Origin: Vicingus serpentipes
GTDB lineage: Bacteria; Bacteroidota; Bacteroidia; Flavobacteriales_E; Vicingaceae
Assembly: GCF_007993035.1 (NCBI RefSeq)
Contig: NZ_VOOS01000004.1
Location: 327,365-391,364, forward strand
Direction: 5' to 3'
DNA: 64,000 nt
In this document: one piece after another, positions 45,291 to 54,207 of the stretch
Position numbering within the stretch: the stretch's first letter is position 1
Layout of the letters: the number at the start of each line of letters is the position of its first letter
Program-made: the position numbers and the translations under genes
The notes under the pieces: generated by a model
The model's input: the letters and a program-made list of their open reading frames with translations, nothing else
The model's database searches: none
What the model was told of the DNA's origin: nothing

Positions 45291-46571
45291 ATGAAAAATA
45301 TATTTTTAATACTATTAATTGGAGCATTTTTTGGTGCCAAAGCTCAAGTTGAAACACCTGCATCACCTCAAACTAAGTCTATTCTTTTAATGAATGGATT
45401 TGCTCATTTAGGAAATGGTAAAGTAATAGAAAATGCTGCAATTGGGATTAAAGATGGCAAGCTAACGTTAGTGGCTGATGCTAGGGTTATTAAGCTTGAA
45501 CAAAATGCTTATGACACAGTTATTAATATTCAAGGCAAACATGTTTACCCAGGTATTATAGCACCAAATTCTACTTTAGGTTTGGTAGAAATAGATGCAG
45601 TAAGAGCTACCGATGATCAGAGAGAAGCGGGAACTTACACTCCTCATGTTCGTTCAATTATTGCTTACAATACGGAATCGAAAATTACAACCACAGTTCG
45701 TTCAAATGGTGTGTTAATGGGACAAATTACCCCAAGAGGAAATTATATTTCTGGAACATCTTCAATTGTTCAGTTTGATGCTTGGAATTGGGAAGATGCT
45801 GTTTACAAAGAAGATGATGGAGTTCATTTAAATTGGTACGCCATGTTTAATAGATGGAATGGCAAAGCCAATAAAAATTATGGAGAACGAGTAGAAGAGT
45901 TAAAAGAGTTTTTTGCGAATGCACAGGCTTATAGTAAGGAAAATAATTATGAAGAAATAAATTTAAGATTTGAAGCAATGAGAGGCGTTTTTTCTGGAGA
46001 ACAAACACTTTTTATTCATGCAAATTTTGTGAAAGAGATAACTGAAGCTATTGATTTCGGAAAAAAATTCGATATTAAGAAAATGGTTATTGTTGGTGGA
46101 TATGATGCTTGGAGAGTAAGCGATATGCTTAAGGACAATAATGTTGCAGTAATTTTAAGAAGAGTTCACGAACTTCCTATACATGAAGATGATGATGTTT
46201 ATTTGCCTTACAAATTACCTAAATTACTATTTGATGCAGGAGTTTTATTTTGCTTAGAAAATTCAGGAGATATGGAAACTATGGGTACAAGAAACTTACC
46301 TTTTTATGCTGGTACTGCTGCTGCTTATGGAATAGAAAAAGAGGAAGCTTTAAAGCTAATTACATTAAATACTGCTAAAATACTAGGTATTGATTCTACA
46401 ACAGGGAGTTTAGAATCAGGTAAAGATGCTACACTATTTATTTCTACTGGTGATGCGCTTGATGTAAGAACTAATAATGTAATAGCTGCATTTATTCAAG
46501 GAAGACTAATTGACGTAGATAACCACCAGAAAAAACTATACAGAAAGTATTCTGAAAAGTATAAAAACTAA
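45291..46571 (+). CDS. Amidohydrolase-family protein, probable inactive partner
   Basis: A 426-residue secreted protein with a signal peptide (MKNIFLILLIGAFFGAKAQ). The ATG at 45291 is chosen over the TTG at 45273 because it begins the signal. The fold is amidohydrolase-like: an N-terminal beta-sandwich (NGFAHLGNGKVIENAAIGIK), then GKHVYPGIIAPNSTLG where the metal-binding HxH should be, and a late GSLESGKDATLFIS. The histidine pair is replaced by PNST, so it is probably not catalytic. It resembles the N-terminal half of the upstream gene and may form a mixed complex with it. Confidence 0.8.
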   Translation: MKNIFLILLIGAFFGAKAQVETPASPQTKSILLMNGFAHLGNGKVIENAAIGIKDGKLTLVADARVIKLEQNAYDTVINIQGKHVYPGIIAPNSTLGLVEIDAVRATDDQREAGTYTPHVRSIIAYNTESKITTTVRSNGVLMGQITPRGNYISGTSSIVQFDAWNWEDAVYKEDDGVHLNWYAMFNRWNGKANKNYGERVEELKEFFANAQAYSKENNYEEINLRFEAMRGVFSGEQTLFIHANFVKEITEAIDFGKKFDIKKMVIVGGYDAWRVSDMLKDNNVAVILRRVHELPIHEDDDVYLPYKLPKLLFDAGVLFCLENSGDMETMGTRNLPFYAGTAAAYGIEKEEALKLITLNTAKILGIDSTTGSLESGKDATLFISTGDALDVRTNNVIAAFIQGRLIDVDNHQKKLYRKYSEKYKN

Positions 46572-46572
46572 A

Positions 46573-46935
46573 ATGAAAAGAACCTTAATATTAGGAGCAA
46601 GCCCAAACCCAGAAAGATATGCTTATAAAGCAACTGTAATGTTAGCAGAGCATGACCACCCTGTTTTTCCAGTTGGGTTAAGAACTGGCGAAATTGAAGG
46701 TCATCAAATTTTGGTAGATACACCAGTAATTGAGAATATTGACACAGTTGCATTATATGTGGGGCCACAAAATCAGCCTATGTATTATGATTACATTCAA
46801 TCTCAAATAAAACCTAAGCGAATTATTTTTAATCCTGGTACAGAGAACCCTGAATTAATAGAGTTAGCTAAAAATCAAGGCATAGAAACAGAAATAGCTT
46901 GCACACTTGTTTTGCTATCTACCAACCAATATTAA
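46573..46935 (+). CDS. CoA-binding domain protein
   Basis: A 120-residue protein of the CoA_binding_2 family (a Rossmann-like fold found in succinyl-CoA synthetase-type proteins). The nucleotide-binding start is TLILGASPNPERYAYKA, then FPVGLRTGEIEGHQI and TVALYVGPQNQ. The family binds CoA or a related nucleotide; the cellular role is not established. It starts 1 base after the amidohydrolase stop and ends 3 bases before the sigma factor, so it is inside the same transcript. Confidence 0.88.
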   Translation: MKRTLILGASPNPERYAYKATVMLAEHDHPVFPVGLRTGEIEGHQILVDTPVIENIDTVALYVGPQNQPMYYDYIQSQIKPKRIIFNPGTENPELIELAKNQGIETEIACTLVLLSTNQY

Positions 46936-46938
46936 AAG

Positions 46939-47514
46939 TTGACTACATCAGAAAAAAATAAATTGTTTGCTGATTGGGTTGCTCAATACACTGATAAAAT
47001 GTATTCTTGGGCTTACCACAAAACATCAAATAAAGAATTAGCTGAAGATTTAGTTCAAGAAACTTTTTTGTCTGCTTTTAAAGCTATTGATGGTTTTAAT
47101 TTTGACAGTCAACCAAAAACATGGTTGTTTAGAATTTTAAACAACAAAATAATTGACTATTACCGTAAAAAAGCAAGAAGCATAGAAAGTCCAACTGAAG
47201 ACGAAATGTTAAGCAGAAAAGCAACAGACAATTTGTTTGATAGTAAAGAACATTGGAATACAACCACAACTTTTGGAAGTTGGGAGGAAGAGGAACATTT
47301 ATTAGATAACCTAGATTTTAATAATGTTTTGGCAAACTGCATTAGTAAATTACCTGTGAAATGGAGAGGAGCAATTGAGTCGAAATACCAATCGGATAAA
47401 AGTGCAGCTGAAATTTGTAAGGAATTAAATATTACTTCGTCTAACTATTGGCAGCTTATTCATAGAGCAAAATTGCAACTGAAAATTTGCCTTGAACAAA
47501 ATTGGACAAATTAA
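46939..47514 (+). CDS. Sigma-70 family RNA polymerase sigma factor (ECF type)
   Basis: A 191-residue sigma factor starting at TTG. Region 2 reads MYSWAYHKTSNKELAEDLVQ then TFLSAFKAIDGF and WLFRILNNKIIDYYRKKAR. Region 4 (LPVKWRGAIESKYQSDKSAA then EICKELNITSSNYWQLIHRA) carries the DNA-binding helix-turn-helix. An insertion of about 30 residues, rich in polar amino acids, sits between the two regions. It is unlike the sigma at 25803 in length and has its own zinc-type partner downstream. No AGTTGTAAC/CGTCACATT pair is found upstream, so it follows a different control. Confidence 0.9.
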   Translation: MTTSEKNKLFADWVAQYTDKMYSWAYHKTSNKELAEDLVQETFLSAFKAIDGFNFDSQPKTWLFRILNNKIIDYYRKKARSIESPTEDEMLSRKATDNLFDSKEHWNTTTTFGSWEEEEHLLDNLDFNNVLANCISKLPVKWRGAIESKYQSDKSAAEICKELNITSSNYWQLIHRAKLQLKICLEQNWTN

Positions 47515-47524
47515 GCTAAAAATA

Positions 47525-47767
47525 ATGGGGATGTATTCATGTAAAAAAGCTACCGAAATGGTAGAGAAGAAAAATGTAGTTGGTTTAAGCTTTAGTGAAA
47601 ATTTTAAACTAAAGCTACACTTGTCTATTTGCAAAGCATGTAAATCCTACCAAAAACAAAGCGTGTTTATTGATGCTTTTATAGAAAACAAGACTAAGCA
47701 AGAAGATAATATTACAGAGATTGAAAATAACGAACTTAAAACGTCTATCATTTCGAAATTAGTTTAA
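47525..47767 (+). CDS. Small zinc-binding anti-sigma factor (ZAS-like)
   Basis: An 80-residue cytoplasmic protein, 10 bases after the sigma gene. It has Cys6 and then H32-x3-C36-x2-C39 (HLSICKAC), the HxxxCxxC signature of zinc-binding anti-sigma factors, and no membrane helix. It is therefore probably a soluble, possibly redox-sensitive, partner of the sigma factor just upstream. The ATG at 47525 (or 47531) is preferred over 47492, which lies inside the sigma gene. The acidic C-terminal tail is typical of no family I know. Confidence 0.78.
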   Translation: MGMYSCKKATEMVEKKNVVGLSFSENFKLKLHLSICKACKSYQKQSVFIDAFIENKTKQEDNITEIENNELKTSIISKLV

Positions 47768-47792
47768 GGATATTTTGCACATTCTTATTTCA

Positions 47793-48311
47793 ATGAAAAA
47801 ATTTACCCTCATATTAATTAGTTCATTGTTTTTATTCTCTTTCTCACCAAAAGAGAATAAAGACGATATTCACACAAACTCTCTTTTTAAAATAGAAAGG
47901 AGTATGGATGACAATCAAATATTTTATGAGTTAACTACTCTAATCAAAAGTGGGTTAAACGAAGATAATCCTATAAATATTTACTGGGTTAAAAATACAG
48001 AGGGAGGAATAATGAAGCCTCTTTCTTGGATTCAACAACATTATGCTTACGGTTTAGAATTCACATCTTCAACAAGTCAGATGGCTAAATTTCATTTCGT
48101 TTCATACGATAAAAAAGACTTTACGCTTAAAAAAGATGTTGAAGGAAACTTTAAAGTTTTTACCTTAAAAGATAAAAAAGAAGTAATTGTAAATCGTATT
48201 TTTATACAAATTGATGGAGGATCTTTTTGGTTTCCGACAATTTCAAGAGTTGAACTTCACACAACTAATCCTTTAACGGATAGTGATGAAGTTGAAATTA
48301 TTCATCCATAA
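47793..48311 (+). CDS. DUF4833 domain-containing exported protein
   Basis: A 172-residue protein with a hydrophobic signal (MKKFTLILISSLFLFSFS) and a single DUF4833 domain: LFKIERSMDDNQIFYEL, NPINIYWVKNTEGGIMKPLS and the closing FPTISRVELHT. The function of the family is unknown; it is widespread in Bacteroidota and probably periplasmic. ATG at 47793 is chosen because it starts the signal; an in-frame TTG lies 18 bases earlier. It follows the anti-sigma gene by 25 bases, which leaves co-regulation open. Confidence 0.85.
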   Translation: MKKFTLILISSLFLFSFSPKENKDDIHTNSLFKIERSMDDNQIFYELTTLIKSGLNEDNPINIYWVKNTEGGIMKPLSWIQQHYAYGLEFTSSTSQMAKFHFVSYDKKDFTLKKDVEGNFKVFTLKDKKEVIVNRIFIQIDGGSFWFPTISRVELHTTNPLTDSDEVEIIHP

Positions 48312-48320
48312 AACAACAAA

Positions 48321-48821
48321 ATGGACCATTGCAAGCATAATTTATTAGAAATAAAATCATTATTAAGTAATTTAAATACAGTTGATTACAGTAAATCATT
48401 ATCATTGTTGTCCGCTTCAACAATTGGACAACACGTTCGCCATATTTTAGAATTTTATACGTGTTTAATTGCTTCAAAAAATACAGGAATAGTTAATTAC
48501 GATAACCGAAAGCGAAATATAGAAATTGAAACTAACATTAAATTTGCCCAAGAACAAATTGACTGGATTATTGAAAATTTAATGCTTGATAACACAAATA
48601 TTCAATTTAACTTAGAAGGTAATTATACCACTGAATCGGACGAAATAATAGCAATACCAACTACTTACCAAAGAGAATTAGCCTATTGTTTAGAGCATAG
48701 CATTCATCACCAAGCATTAATAAAAGTTGGTTTAAAAGAATTGGAATTAGAAAATGTAATTAATGAAAATTTTGGTGTAGCTCCAGCAACGATTAGACAC
48801 AAAAAACAATGTGCACAGTAA
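48321..48821 (+). CDS. DinB/YfiT-like putative metal-dependent protein
   Basis: A 166-residue four-helix protein resembling the DinB/YfiT superfamily, whose members carry three metal-binding histidines and include thiol transferases. Histidines fit the pattern at H38 and H41 (GQHVRHILEF) and in LEHSIHHQAL near residue 130. The superfamily is unrelated to the DNA polymerase DinB. No substrate can be named. Its last 13 bases overlap the NRDE gene, so the two are translationally linked. Confidence 0.75.
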   Translation: MDHCKHNLLEIKSLLSNLNTVDYSKSLSLLSASTIGQHVRHILEFYTCLIASKNTGIVNYDNRKRNIEIETNIKFAQEQIDWIIENLMLDNTNIQFNLEGNYTTESDEIIAIPTTYQRELAYCLEHSIHHQALIKVGLKELELENVINENFGVAPATIRHKKQCAQ

Positions 48822-49534
48822 CATTTTTTCCAATAGAAAACGGTTATGTTTTAACGTCGAGTAGAGATGAAAAAAAGCATCGACCAACTTTACCTCCACA
48901 GTCATATTCAATAAATGGAGAAGATTTAATTTTTCCTAAAGATGAAGAAGCCGGAGGAACTTGGATTGTAACTGACAAAAGCAACAGAACTGTTTGTTTA
49001 TTGAATGGAGCTTTTGAAAATCATATTAAACAAGCACATCACACTAAAAGTAGGGGGTTAATTGTGTTGGAGAGTTTTAGTTTTTTGAACTTTCCTGAAT
49101 TTGCGAGTAAAGTGGAATTAGAAAACGTAGAGCCATTTACGTTGTTATTAATTGATAACAATTCAGCATTGAATTTTACCGAATTAAGATGGGATGGAAT
49201 ACAAAAACACATATGCGAAATTGATGTAACTGTTCCAAAAATATGGTCGTCGGCAACACTTTACAGTAAAGAAATAAGAAAACAGCGAGAAAATTGGTTT
49301 GAGCAATTATTAAAGATAAACACAAAACTTACCGCACAAGAGCTGTTGAATTTCCATTTGTCTAAACATGATAATGGTTCAATTAACGATTTGGTAATGG
49401 AACGTGAAAATGGATTACAAACCATTAGTGTTTCTCAAATAATTGAGAATAAAGCAAAAAAGCAGTTTTATTATAAGGATTTAACCGCTCAGGAGGAGCA
49501 TACTATTTTAATTAGTGAAAAACAGTTCACATAA
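48809..49534 (+). CDS. NRDE (TANGO2-like) family protein
   Basis: A 241-residue protein of the NRDE/TANGO2 family. It starts with Cys2 (MCTVTFFP), which is exposed after Met removal as in N-terminal nucleophile hydrolases, and has the SSRDE version of the NRDE motif near residue 18, then GGTWIVTD and LNGAF. Bacterial members have no settled function; human TANGO2 has been linked to haem and acyl-CoA handling. It overlaps the genes on both sides (13 bases with the DinB-like gene, 20 bases with the next). Confidence 0.88.
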   Translation: MCTVTFFPIENGYVLTSSRDEKKHRPTLPPQSYSINGEDLIFPKDEEAGGTWIVTDKSNRTVCLLNGAFENHIKQAHHTKSRGLIVLESFSFLNFPEFASKVELENVEPFTLLLIDNNSALNFTELRWDGIQKHICEIDVTVPKIWSSATLYSKEIRKQRENWFEQLLKINTKLTAQELLNFHLSKHDNGSINDLVMERENGLQTISVSQIIENKAKKQFYYKDLTAQEEHTILISEKQFT

Positions 49535-50159
49535 CGGATTTGCAATTGCAATAGCATGGCCAGAAACATTGTGCAAACAAGCAGGAGCTTGGTACGATGG
49601 GATGATGAGTTTTTTAAAAATTAGCCAAAATAATTATTATAAAGTTGGGCATGCTGCTATTGTTTTAATCCCTCAAAATGGAGAAGAATGCCATTATTTT
49701 GATTTTGGGAGATATCATTCTCCATTCGGGCATGGACGGGTTAGAGATGCTGAAACCGATCATGATTTAGCAATAAAAACAACGCCAAAAACGGAGGGTA
49801 GTTCACTAATCAATTTTGAAGAAATATTAACCGAATTATTGAATAACCCTGCTTGCCATGGTACAGGAAAAATATATGCTTCTTATTGTTCTGTAAACTT
49901 TGATAAAGCTTACCAAAAAGCAAAACAAATGCAAGAGCTTAGCCCGTTTAAATATGGGCCTTTTTTACCAAAAGGCACTAATTGCTCTCGCTTTGTAAGA
50001 ACAGTTGTGCTGGCAGGGAAGCCTAATATAAATTATGGAATTAAGCTAAGAACACCATATAGTTTTAGTCCAACACCAAAAACAAATGTAGACGCTTTAA
50101 CCAATAAATTAACCTTATTTCCGAGTGAGGAAATGATTAATAACTCAGTTCGATTATGA
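49515..50159 (+). CDS. Unknown conserved protein, possible permuted NlpC/P60 cysteine hydrolase
   Basis: A 214-residue soluble protein beginning at GTG inside the NRDE gene. It has KVGHAAIVLI near residue 45, YFDFGRYHSPFGHGRVRD, then, about 110 residues after the first His, GTNCSRFVRTVV. The His-before-Cys order and the spacing are those of YiiX-type permuted NlpC/P60 hydrolases, so it may be a cysteine amidase. I half-recognise it as a Bacteroidota family (DUF6695-like) but cannot confirm that. It overlaps the next short gene by ATGA. Confidence 0.65.
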   Translation: MKNSSHNGFAIAIAWPETLCKQAGAWYDGMMSFLKISQNNYYKVGHAAIVLIPQNGEECHYFDFGRYHSPFGHGRVRDAETDHDLAIKTTPKTEGSSLINFEEILTELLNNPACHGTGKIYASYCSVNFDKAYQKAKQMQELSPFKYGPFLPKGTNCSRFVRTVVLAGKPNINYGIKLRTPYSFSPTPKTNVDALTNKLTLFPSEEMINNSVRL

Positions 50160-50449
50160 GTTTAAAAACAACTTTACTGCCACCAAAATTGCCAAGTAAT
50201 TTACCTCAAACGGCTCAATGGTTAGCTGGTGAAGGTGCTGGGTCTTGGTTTGTAATTGAGCCTAAAGCAATTGATTTTGAAATAAAGCGGTATAGTCCTG
50301 AGGGCAATTTAGAATGTGAAGGATTGTTTAAAATCTTTAATCAAACAGCATTTAACATTGAAACCGATTATCACTTTACACATTTGTCGCATTGTAAAAC
50401 AGTAAGAATAATACAGCAGAATATCACCTTCGTTTTCGAAAGAGTTTAG
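50156..50449 (+). CDS. Short conserved protein coupled to the preceding gene, unknown function
   Basis: A 97-residue soluble protein. The central part (QWLAGEGAGSWFVIE) and beta-strand alternation (FEIKRYSPEGNLECEG) suggest a small lipocalin-like or beta-barrel fold. No family is recognised with confidence. Its start overlaps the previous stop as ATGA, so the two proteins are probably made together, and they may work on one substrate. Confidence 0.65.
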   Translation: MSLKTTLLPPKLPSNLPQTAQWLAGEGAGSWFVIEPKAIDFEIKRYSPEGNLECEGLFKIFNQTAFNIETDYHFTHLSHCKTVRIIQQNITFVFERV

Positions 50450-50497
50450 CAAATTACTCTTCAAAATTTTAATACATTTACCCTATAATCATTTATT

Positions 50498-51259
50498 ATG
50501 GAAAAGAAAATTGTATTGATAACTGGAGCTACATCTGGTTTTGGAGAAGCTACGGCAAAATTATTTGCTAAAAATGGACATTCACTAATTATAACAGGAC
50601 GAAGAAAAGAAAGGTTGGATAAGTTAAGTAATGAACTTATTTCTGAATTTAATGTTGAGGTTTTTCCTTTGTGTTTTGATGTGCAAAATTCTGTTGAGGT
50701 AGAAAAAGCAATTAGTATTTTACCTGAAAAATGGCAAAATATTGATGTTTTGGTAAACAATGCTGGTTTGGCAAGCGGTTACGGAACAATACAAGATGGC
50801 GATATTGAAGATTGGGATAAGATGATTAATACTAATGTAAAAGGATTGCTTTATGTAACTAAAAACATAACTCCTTTACTGATTAAAAGAGGCAAAGGGC
50901 ATATTATAAACATTGGTTCAACCGCAGGTAAAGAAGTTTATTTAAATGGAGGAGTATATTGCGCCTCTAAACATGCTGTTGATGCAATTTCTAAAGGGTT
51001 AAGAATAGATTTGCTTGACCATGGAATAAAAGTAACGCAAATATGTCCTGGTGCAGCCGAAACAGAGTTTTCTGAAGTTAGGTTTCATGGCGATAAAGAA
51101 AAAGCTAAAAATGTTTACAAGGGTTACCAACCCATGAGTGCTGAAGATATTGCTGAATTAATTTATTACAGTGCAACTTTACCTGCTCATTTGTGTATTA
51201 ACGATTTAGTGGTTACATCATTAGCGCAAGCAAATAGCTTTTATATTAATAGAGAATAA
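50498..51259 (+). CDS. Short-chain dehydrogenase (YdfG-like)
   Basis: A 253-residue NADP-dependent short-chain dehydrogenase. It has the TGATSGFG nucleotide loop, GRRKERL (basic residues favouring NADPH), NNAG, and the catalytic triad: Ser in NIGSTAG, then YCASK. The overall pattern is closest to YdfG, which oxidises serine and 3-hydroxy acids. It is preceded by a 48-base gap and followed by a terminator that also serves the converging korB-like gene. Confidence 0.9.
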   Translation: MEKKIVLITGATSGFGEATAKLFAKNGHSLIITGRRKERLDKLSNELISEFNVEVFPLCFDVQNSVEVEKAISILPEKWQNIDVLVNNAGLASGYGTIQDGDIEDWDKMINTNVKGLLYVTKNITPLLIKRGKGHIINIGSTAGKEVYLNGGVYCASKHAVDAISKGLRIDLLDHGIKVTQICPGAAETEFSEVRFHGDKEKAKNVYKGYQPMSAEDIAELIYYSATLPAHLCINDLVVTSLAQANSFYINRE

Positions 51260-51268
51260 ATCAATTAC

Positions 51269-51303
51269 AAAAAAGCCTCTAAAAGTAATTCAGAGGCTTT
51301 TTT
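51269..51303. terminator. Bidirectional terminator between the SDR and korB-like genes
   Basis: A 12-bp perfect stem (AAAAAAGCCTCT and its complement) with an 11-base loop. A and T runs on each side suit both converging genes. Confidence 0.88.
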
Positions 51304-51322
51304 ATATATTATAAACGAAAGA

Positions 51323-52345
51323 TTAATTAATCTCCCAAGTAACACCACTATTTAACAATTCATTTACCGATTTAAACCTTGAATTAGCCTTTTCATTTTC
51401 CAATTGGTTATAAACTCCTTGGTCAAAAGTTAAAGAGGTAACGCTTCTAATTACACCAAAAGCTACAGGGTAGTTTGGTGTAGCCATGTTAATTAACATA
51501 TTGTGTAATGTATCATCTTCACAATGTGCATCGTGTACTAAAATATCAGCTTCTGTTATTCCGTTTTCACCAATAGTAACTACTTCTAGTTGTAAACCAT
51601 TTAATCGTAATCCTTTGTTGTTTTCAGCTCCCCAAATCATTGGTTCACCATGTTTTAACCACAATTGTGTGTCTAATTTTACAGCTTTGTTAGTTACATT
51701 ATCAAACACTTTGTCATTAAAAATAACACAGTTTTGAAGTATTTCTATTAACGATGTTCCTCGGTGTTTTTCAGCCTCAATAAAAACATCAATCATTCTT
51801 TTTGGGTCAATATCAATAACTCTTGCAAAAAAGTTTGCTCCTGCTCCTAATGCTAATTTACCTGGATTAAAAGATCTATCTGTTGTTCCTTGTGGAGATG
51901 ATTTTGTTACAATACCTGTTTGCGATGTTGGTGAAAATTGACCTTTTGTTAATCCATAAATTTCGTTGTTGAACAACAAAATATTCATGTCAATATTTCT
52001 TCTCAAGGCATGGATGTAGTGGTTACCTCCAATAGCTAAAGCATCGCCATCACCTGTAATTTGCCAAACACTTAAATTAGGGTTTGATAATTTTACACCA
52101 GTTGCAATTGCAGGAGCTCTACCGTGTATTGTATGAAAACCATAAGACTCAATATAATACGGAAATCGTGATGAACATCCAATTCCAGAAATAAAGGCAA
52201 TATCTTCTTTTTTCTTTCCAATTTGAGGCAATGCTTTTTGTACAGCACTCAAAATGGCATAATCTCCACAACCCGGACACCATCTTACATCTTGATTGGT
52301 TACAAAATCTTTCGCTACTAAAGGTTCTTCTACTAAATGTTCCAT
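51323..52345 (-). CDS. 2-oxoacid:ferredoxin oxidoreductase, beta subunit (KorB-like)
   Basis: A 340-residue thiamine diphosphate-binding subunit. Cysteines for a 4Fe-4S cluster lie in RWCPGCGDY and GIGCSSR. The TPP motif runs from GDGDALAIGGNHYIHA to NN in LFNNEIYG. With the alpha subunit it converts 2-oxoglutarate (or another 2-oxoacid) plus CoA to the acyl-CoA, reducing ferredoxin. 2-oxoglutarate is favoured because the gene sits beside sucAB. It starts 2 bases after the alpha subunit gene. Confidence 0.92.
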   Translation of the reverse strand: MEHLVEEPLVAKDFVTNQDVRWCPGCGDYAILSAVQKALPQIGKKKEDIAFISGIGCSSRFPYYIESYGFHTIHGRAPAIATGVKLSNPNLSVWQITGDGDALAIGGNHYIHALRRNIDMNILLFNNEIYGLTKGQFSPTSQTGIVTKSSPQGTTDRSFNPGKLALGAGANFFARVIDIDPKRMIDVFIEAEKHRGTSLIEILQNCVIFNDKVFDNVTNKAVKLDTQLWLKHGEPMIWGAENNKGLRLNGLQLEVVTIGENGITEADILVHDAHCEDDTLHNMLINMATPNYPVAFGVIRSVTSLTFDQGVYNQLENEKANSRFKSVNELLNSGVTWEIN

Positions 52346-52347
52346 AA

Positions 52348-54186
52348 TTAGTTTTGTGCTAATATAGAATTAAACTCATCGGTTAATTCTTGTTTCGAAA
52401 ATGGTAATCCTTGTACTTTGTTGTATTGTTTGTAATTAAATTGAGGAAGCTCACTATTTAATACTTTAACAAACTGACCTAAATTCAGTTCGCAAACAAC
52501 AATGTTTTTATGGTTTTTAAACACATCTGCGGTGTTTTTTGGTAAAGGGTTTATATAATTAAAATGAGCTAAAGCAACACTTTTACCTTCTTTTTTTAAT
52601 TCGTTATACGCGGTTAATAAACTTCCGTAAGTTCCACCCCATCCAACAATTAATAAATCGGCGTTAGAATCACCTATTATTTCAATTTCAGGAATGTAAT
52701 TGGCAACTCGCTTCACTTTTTCTGCTCTTAACTTAACCATCACTTCGTGATTACTTGGGTCGTAAGATACATTTCCAGAGCCATCCTCTTTTTCTAATCC
52801 ACCTATTCTATGTTCGTAACCTTTAGTTCCTGGAGTAACCCAAAATCTTGATAGCTTATCAGTATCTCTTAAATAAGGTTTCCAATCTTTCTCTTCTTTA
52901 GCGATAGGAGGAACAATTTTAGGTAATTTATTGGTATCAGGAATTTTCCAAGGTTCAGCGCCATTGGCAATAAAACCATCCGTTAATAAAATTACTGGAG
53001 TCATGTGCTCTACAGCAAGCTTAGAAGCCATATAAGCATATTCAAAACAGTTAGATGGAGTACTTGCAGCAATTACAATTACTGGGCTTTCACCATTTCT
53101 TCCATAAACTGCTTGTAATAAATCCGACTGTTCAGTTTTGGTTGGCAATCCTGTAGAGGGCCCACCTCTTTGTACATCAACAATTACGATTGGAAGTTCA
53201 GTCATCATTGCTAAACCAATTGCTTCGCCTTTTAAGGCTAACCCTGGTCCAGATGTAGTTGTTAATGCTAAACTTCCAGCAAAACTTGCTCCTATTGAAG
53301 AGCAAATACCTGCAATTTCATCTTCTGCCTGAAGTGTTACAACATCAAAAGATTTATATTTTGATAGTTCATGTAAAATATCAGATGCAGGAGTAATAGG
53401 GTAAGACCCTAAAAATAAATTTAATCCAGAATTTTCAGATGCAGCTAAAAATCCCCATGCTGTAGCAGTGTTACCTGTAATACTTCTGTATTTTCCTTGA
53501 GGTAAAGTTGCTGGTTTTACGGTGTATGAAGCTGGTAATAATTCTACAGTTAATGCATAATTATAACCTGCTTTTAATGCTGCCTTATTCGCATTTGCAA
53601 CTTCTTGATTTTTCTTAAATTTTGCATCTAAGAAATTTTCAGTAATATCTAATGGGCGGTTAAATAACCAGTAAACAATACCTAAAGCAAACATGTTTTT
53701 GCTTCGTGTACGGCTTTTGTTTTCGATATCAAAATCAGCAACACTATCTTTAGTTAACTTAGTAATAGGCGCTTCAATTAAGTTATAGCCATCAAGACTT
53801 CCATCTTCTAATGGGTTAGAAGTAAAGTGAGCTTTTTCAAAATCTTTCGCTTTAAAACTATCGGTATCAATAATAATTGTTCCGTGATCTTTAACCCAAT
53901 CTAAATTAGCTTTTAAAGCTGCAGCATTCATGGCAATTAAAACATCAGCTTTATCGCCAGGAGAATATATATTTGAATTTCCAAATTGAATTTTAAACCC
54001 ACTTACTCCTGCAACAGTTCCTTGAGGAGCACGAATTTCAGCTGGAAAATCTGGAAATGTTGCTAAATCATTACCTATAAAAGCAGTTGTATTACTAAAT
54101 TGTGAGCCTGTCAATTGCATTCCATCACCCGAATCGCCTGCAAATTTGATAACAACATTATCTATCTCTTCTTTAACTTTCGACAT
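52348..54186 (-). CDS. 2-oxoacid:ferredoxin oxidoreductase, alpha subunit (fused gamma-alpha)
   Basis: A 612-residue subunit in which the gamma domain (residues 1-190, starting VVIKFAGDSGDGMQLTG) is fused ahead of the alpha pyrimidine-binding domain (LFLGSYPITPASDILHEL) and its C-terminal part (GWGGTYGSLLTAYNEL). This fused form is usual in Bacteroidota and actinobacteria. Oxygen-tolerant KorAB complexes have this shape. It faces the sucA gene across about 210 bases, and a TAACTTTG element lies upstream on its strand. Confidence 0.92.
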   Translation of the reverse strand: MSKVKEEIDNVVIKFAGDSGDGMQLTGSQFSNTTAFIGNDLATFPDFPAEIRAPQGTVAGVSGFKIQFGNSNIYSPGDKADVLIAMNAAALKANLDWVKDHGTIIIDTDSFKAKDFEKAHFTSNPLEDGSLDGYNLIEAPITKLTKDSVADFDIENKSRTRSKNMFALGIVYWLFNRPLDITENFLDAKFKKNQEVANANKAALKAGYNYALTVELLPASYTVKPATLPQGKYRSITGNTATAWGFLAASENSGLNLFLGSYPITPASDILHELSKYKSFDVVTLQAEDEIAGICSSIGASFAGSLALTTTSGPGLALKGEAIGLAMMTELPIVIVDVQRGGPSTGLPTKTEQSDLLQAVYGRNGESPVIVIAASTPSNCFEYAYMASKLAVEHMTPVILLTDGFIANGAEPWKIPDTNKLPKIVPPIAKEEKDWKPYLRDTDKLSRFWVTPGTKGYEHRIGGLEKEDGSGNVSYDPSNHEVMVKLRAEKVKRVANYIPEIEIIGDSNADLLIVGWGGTYGSLLTAYNELKKEGKSVALAHFNYINPLPKNTADVFKNHKNIVVCELNLGQFVKVLNSELPQFNYKQYNKVQGLPFSKQELTDEFNSILAQN

Positions 54187-54207
54187 TTATTGAATCTTTT
54201 AAACACA

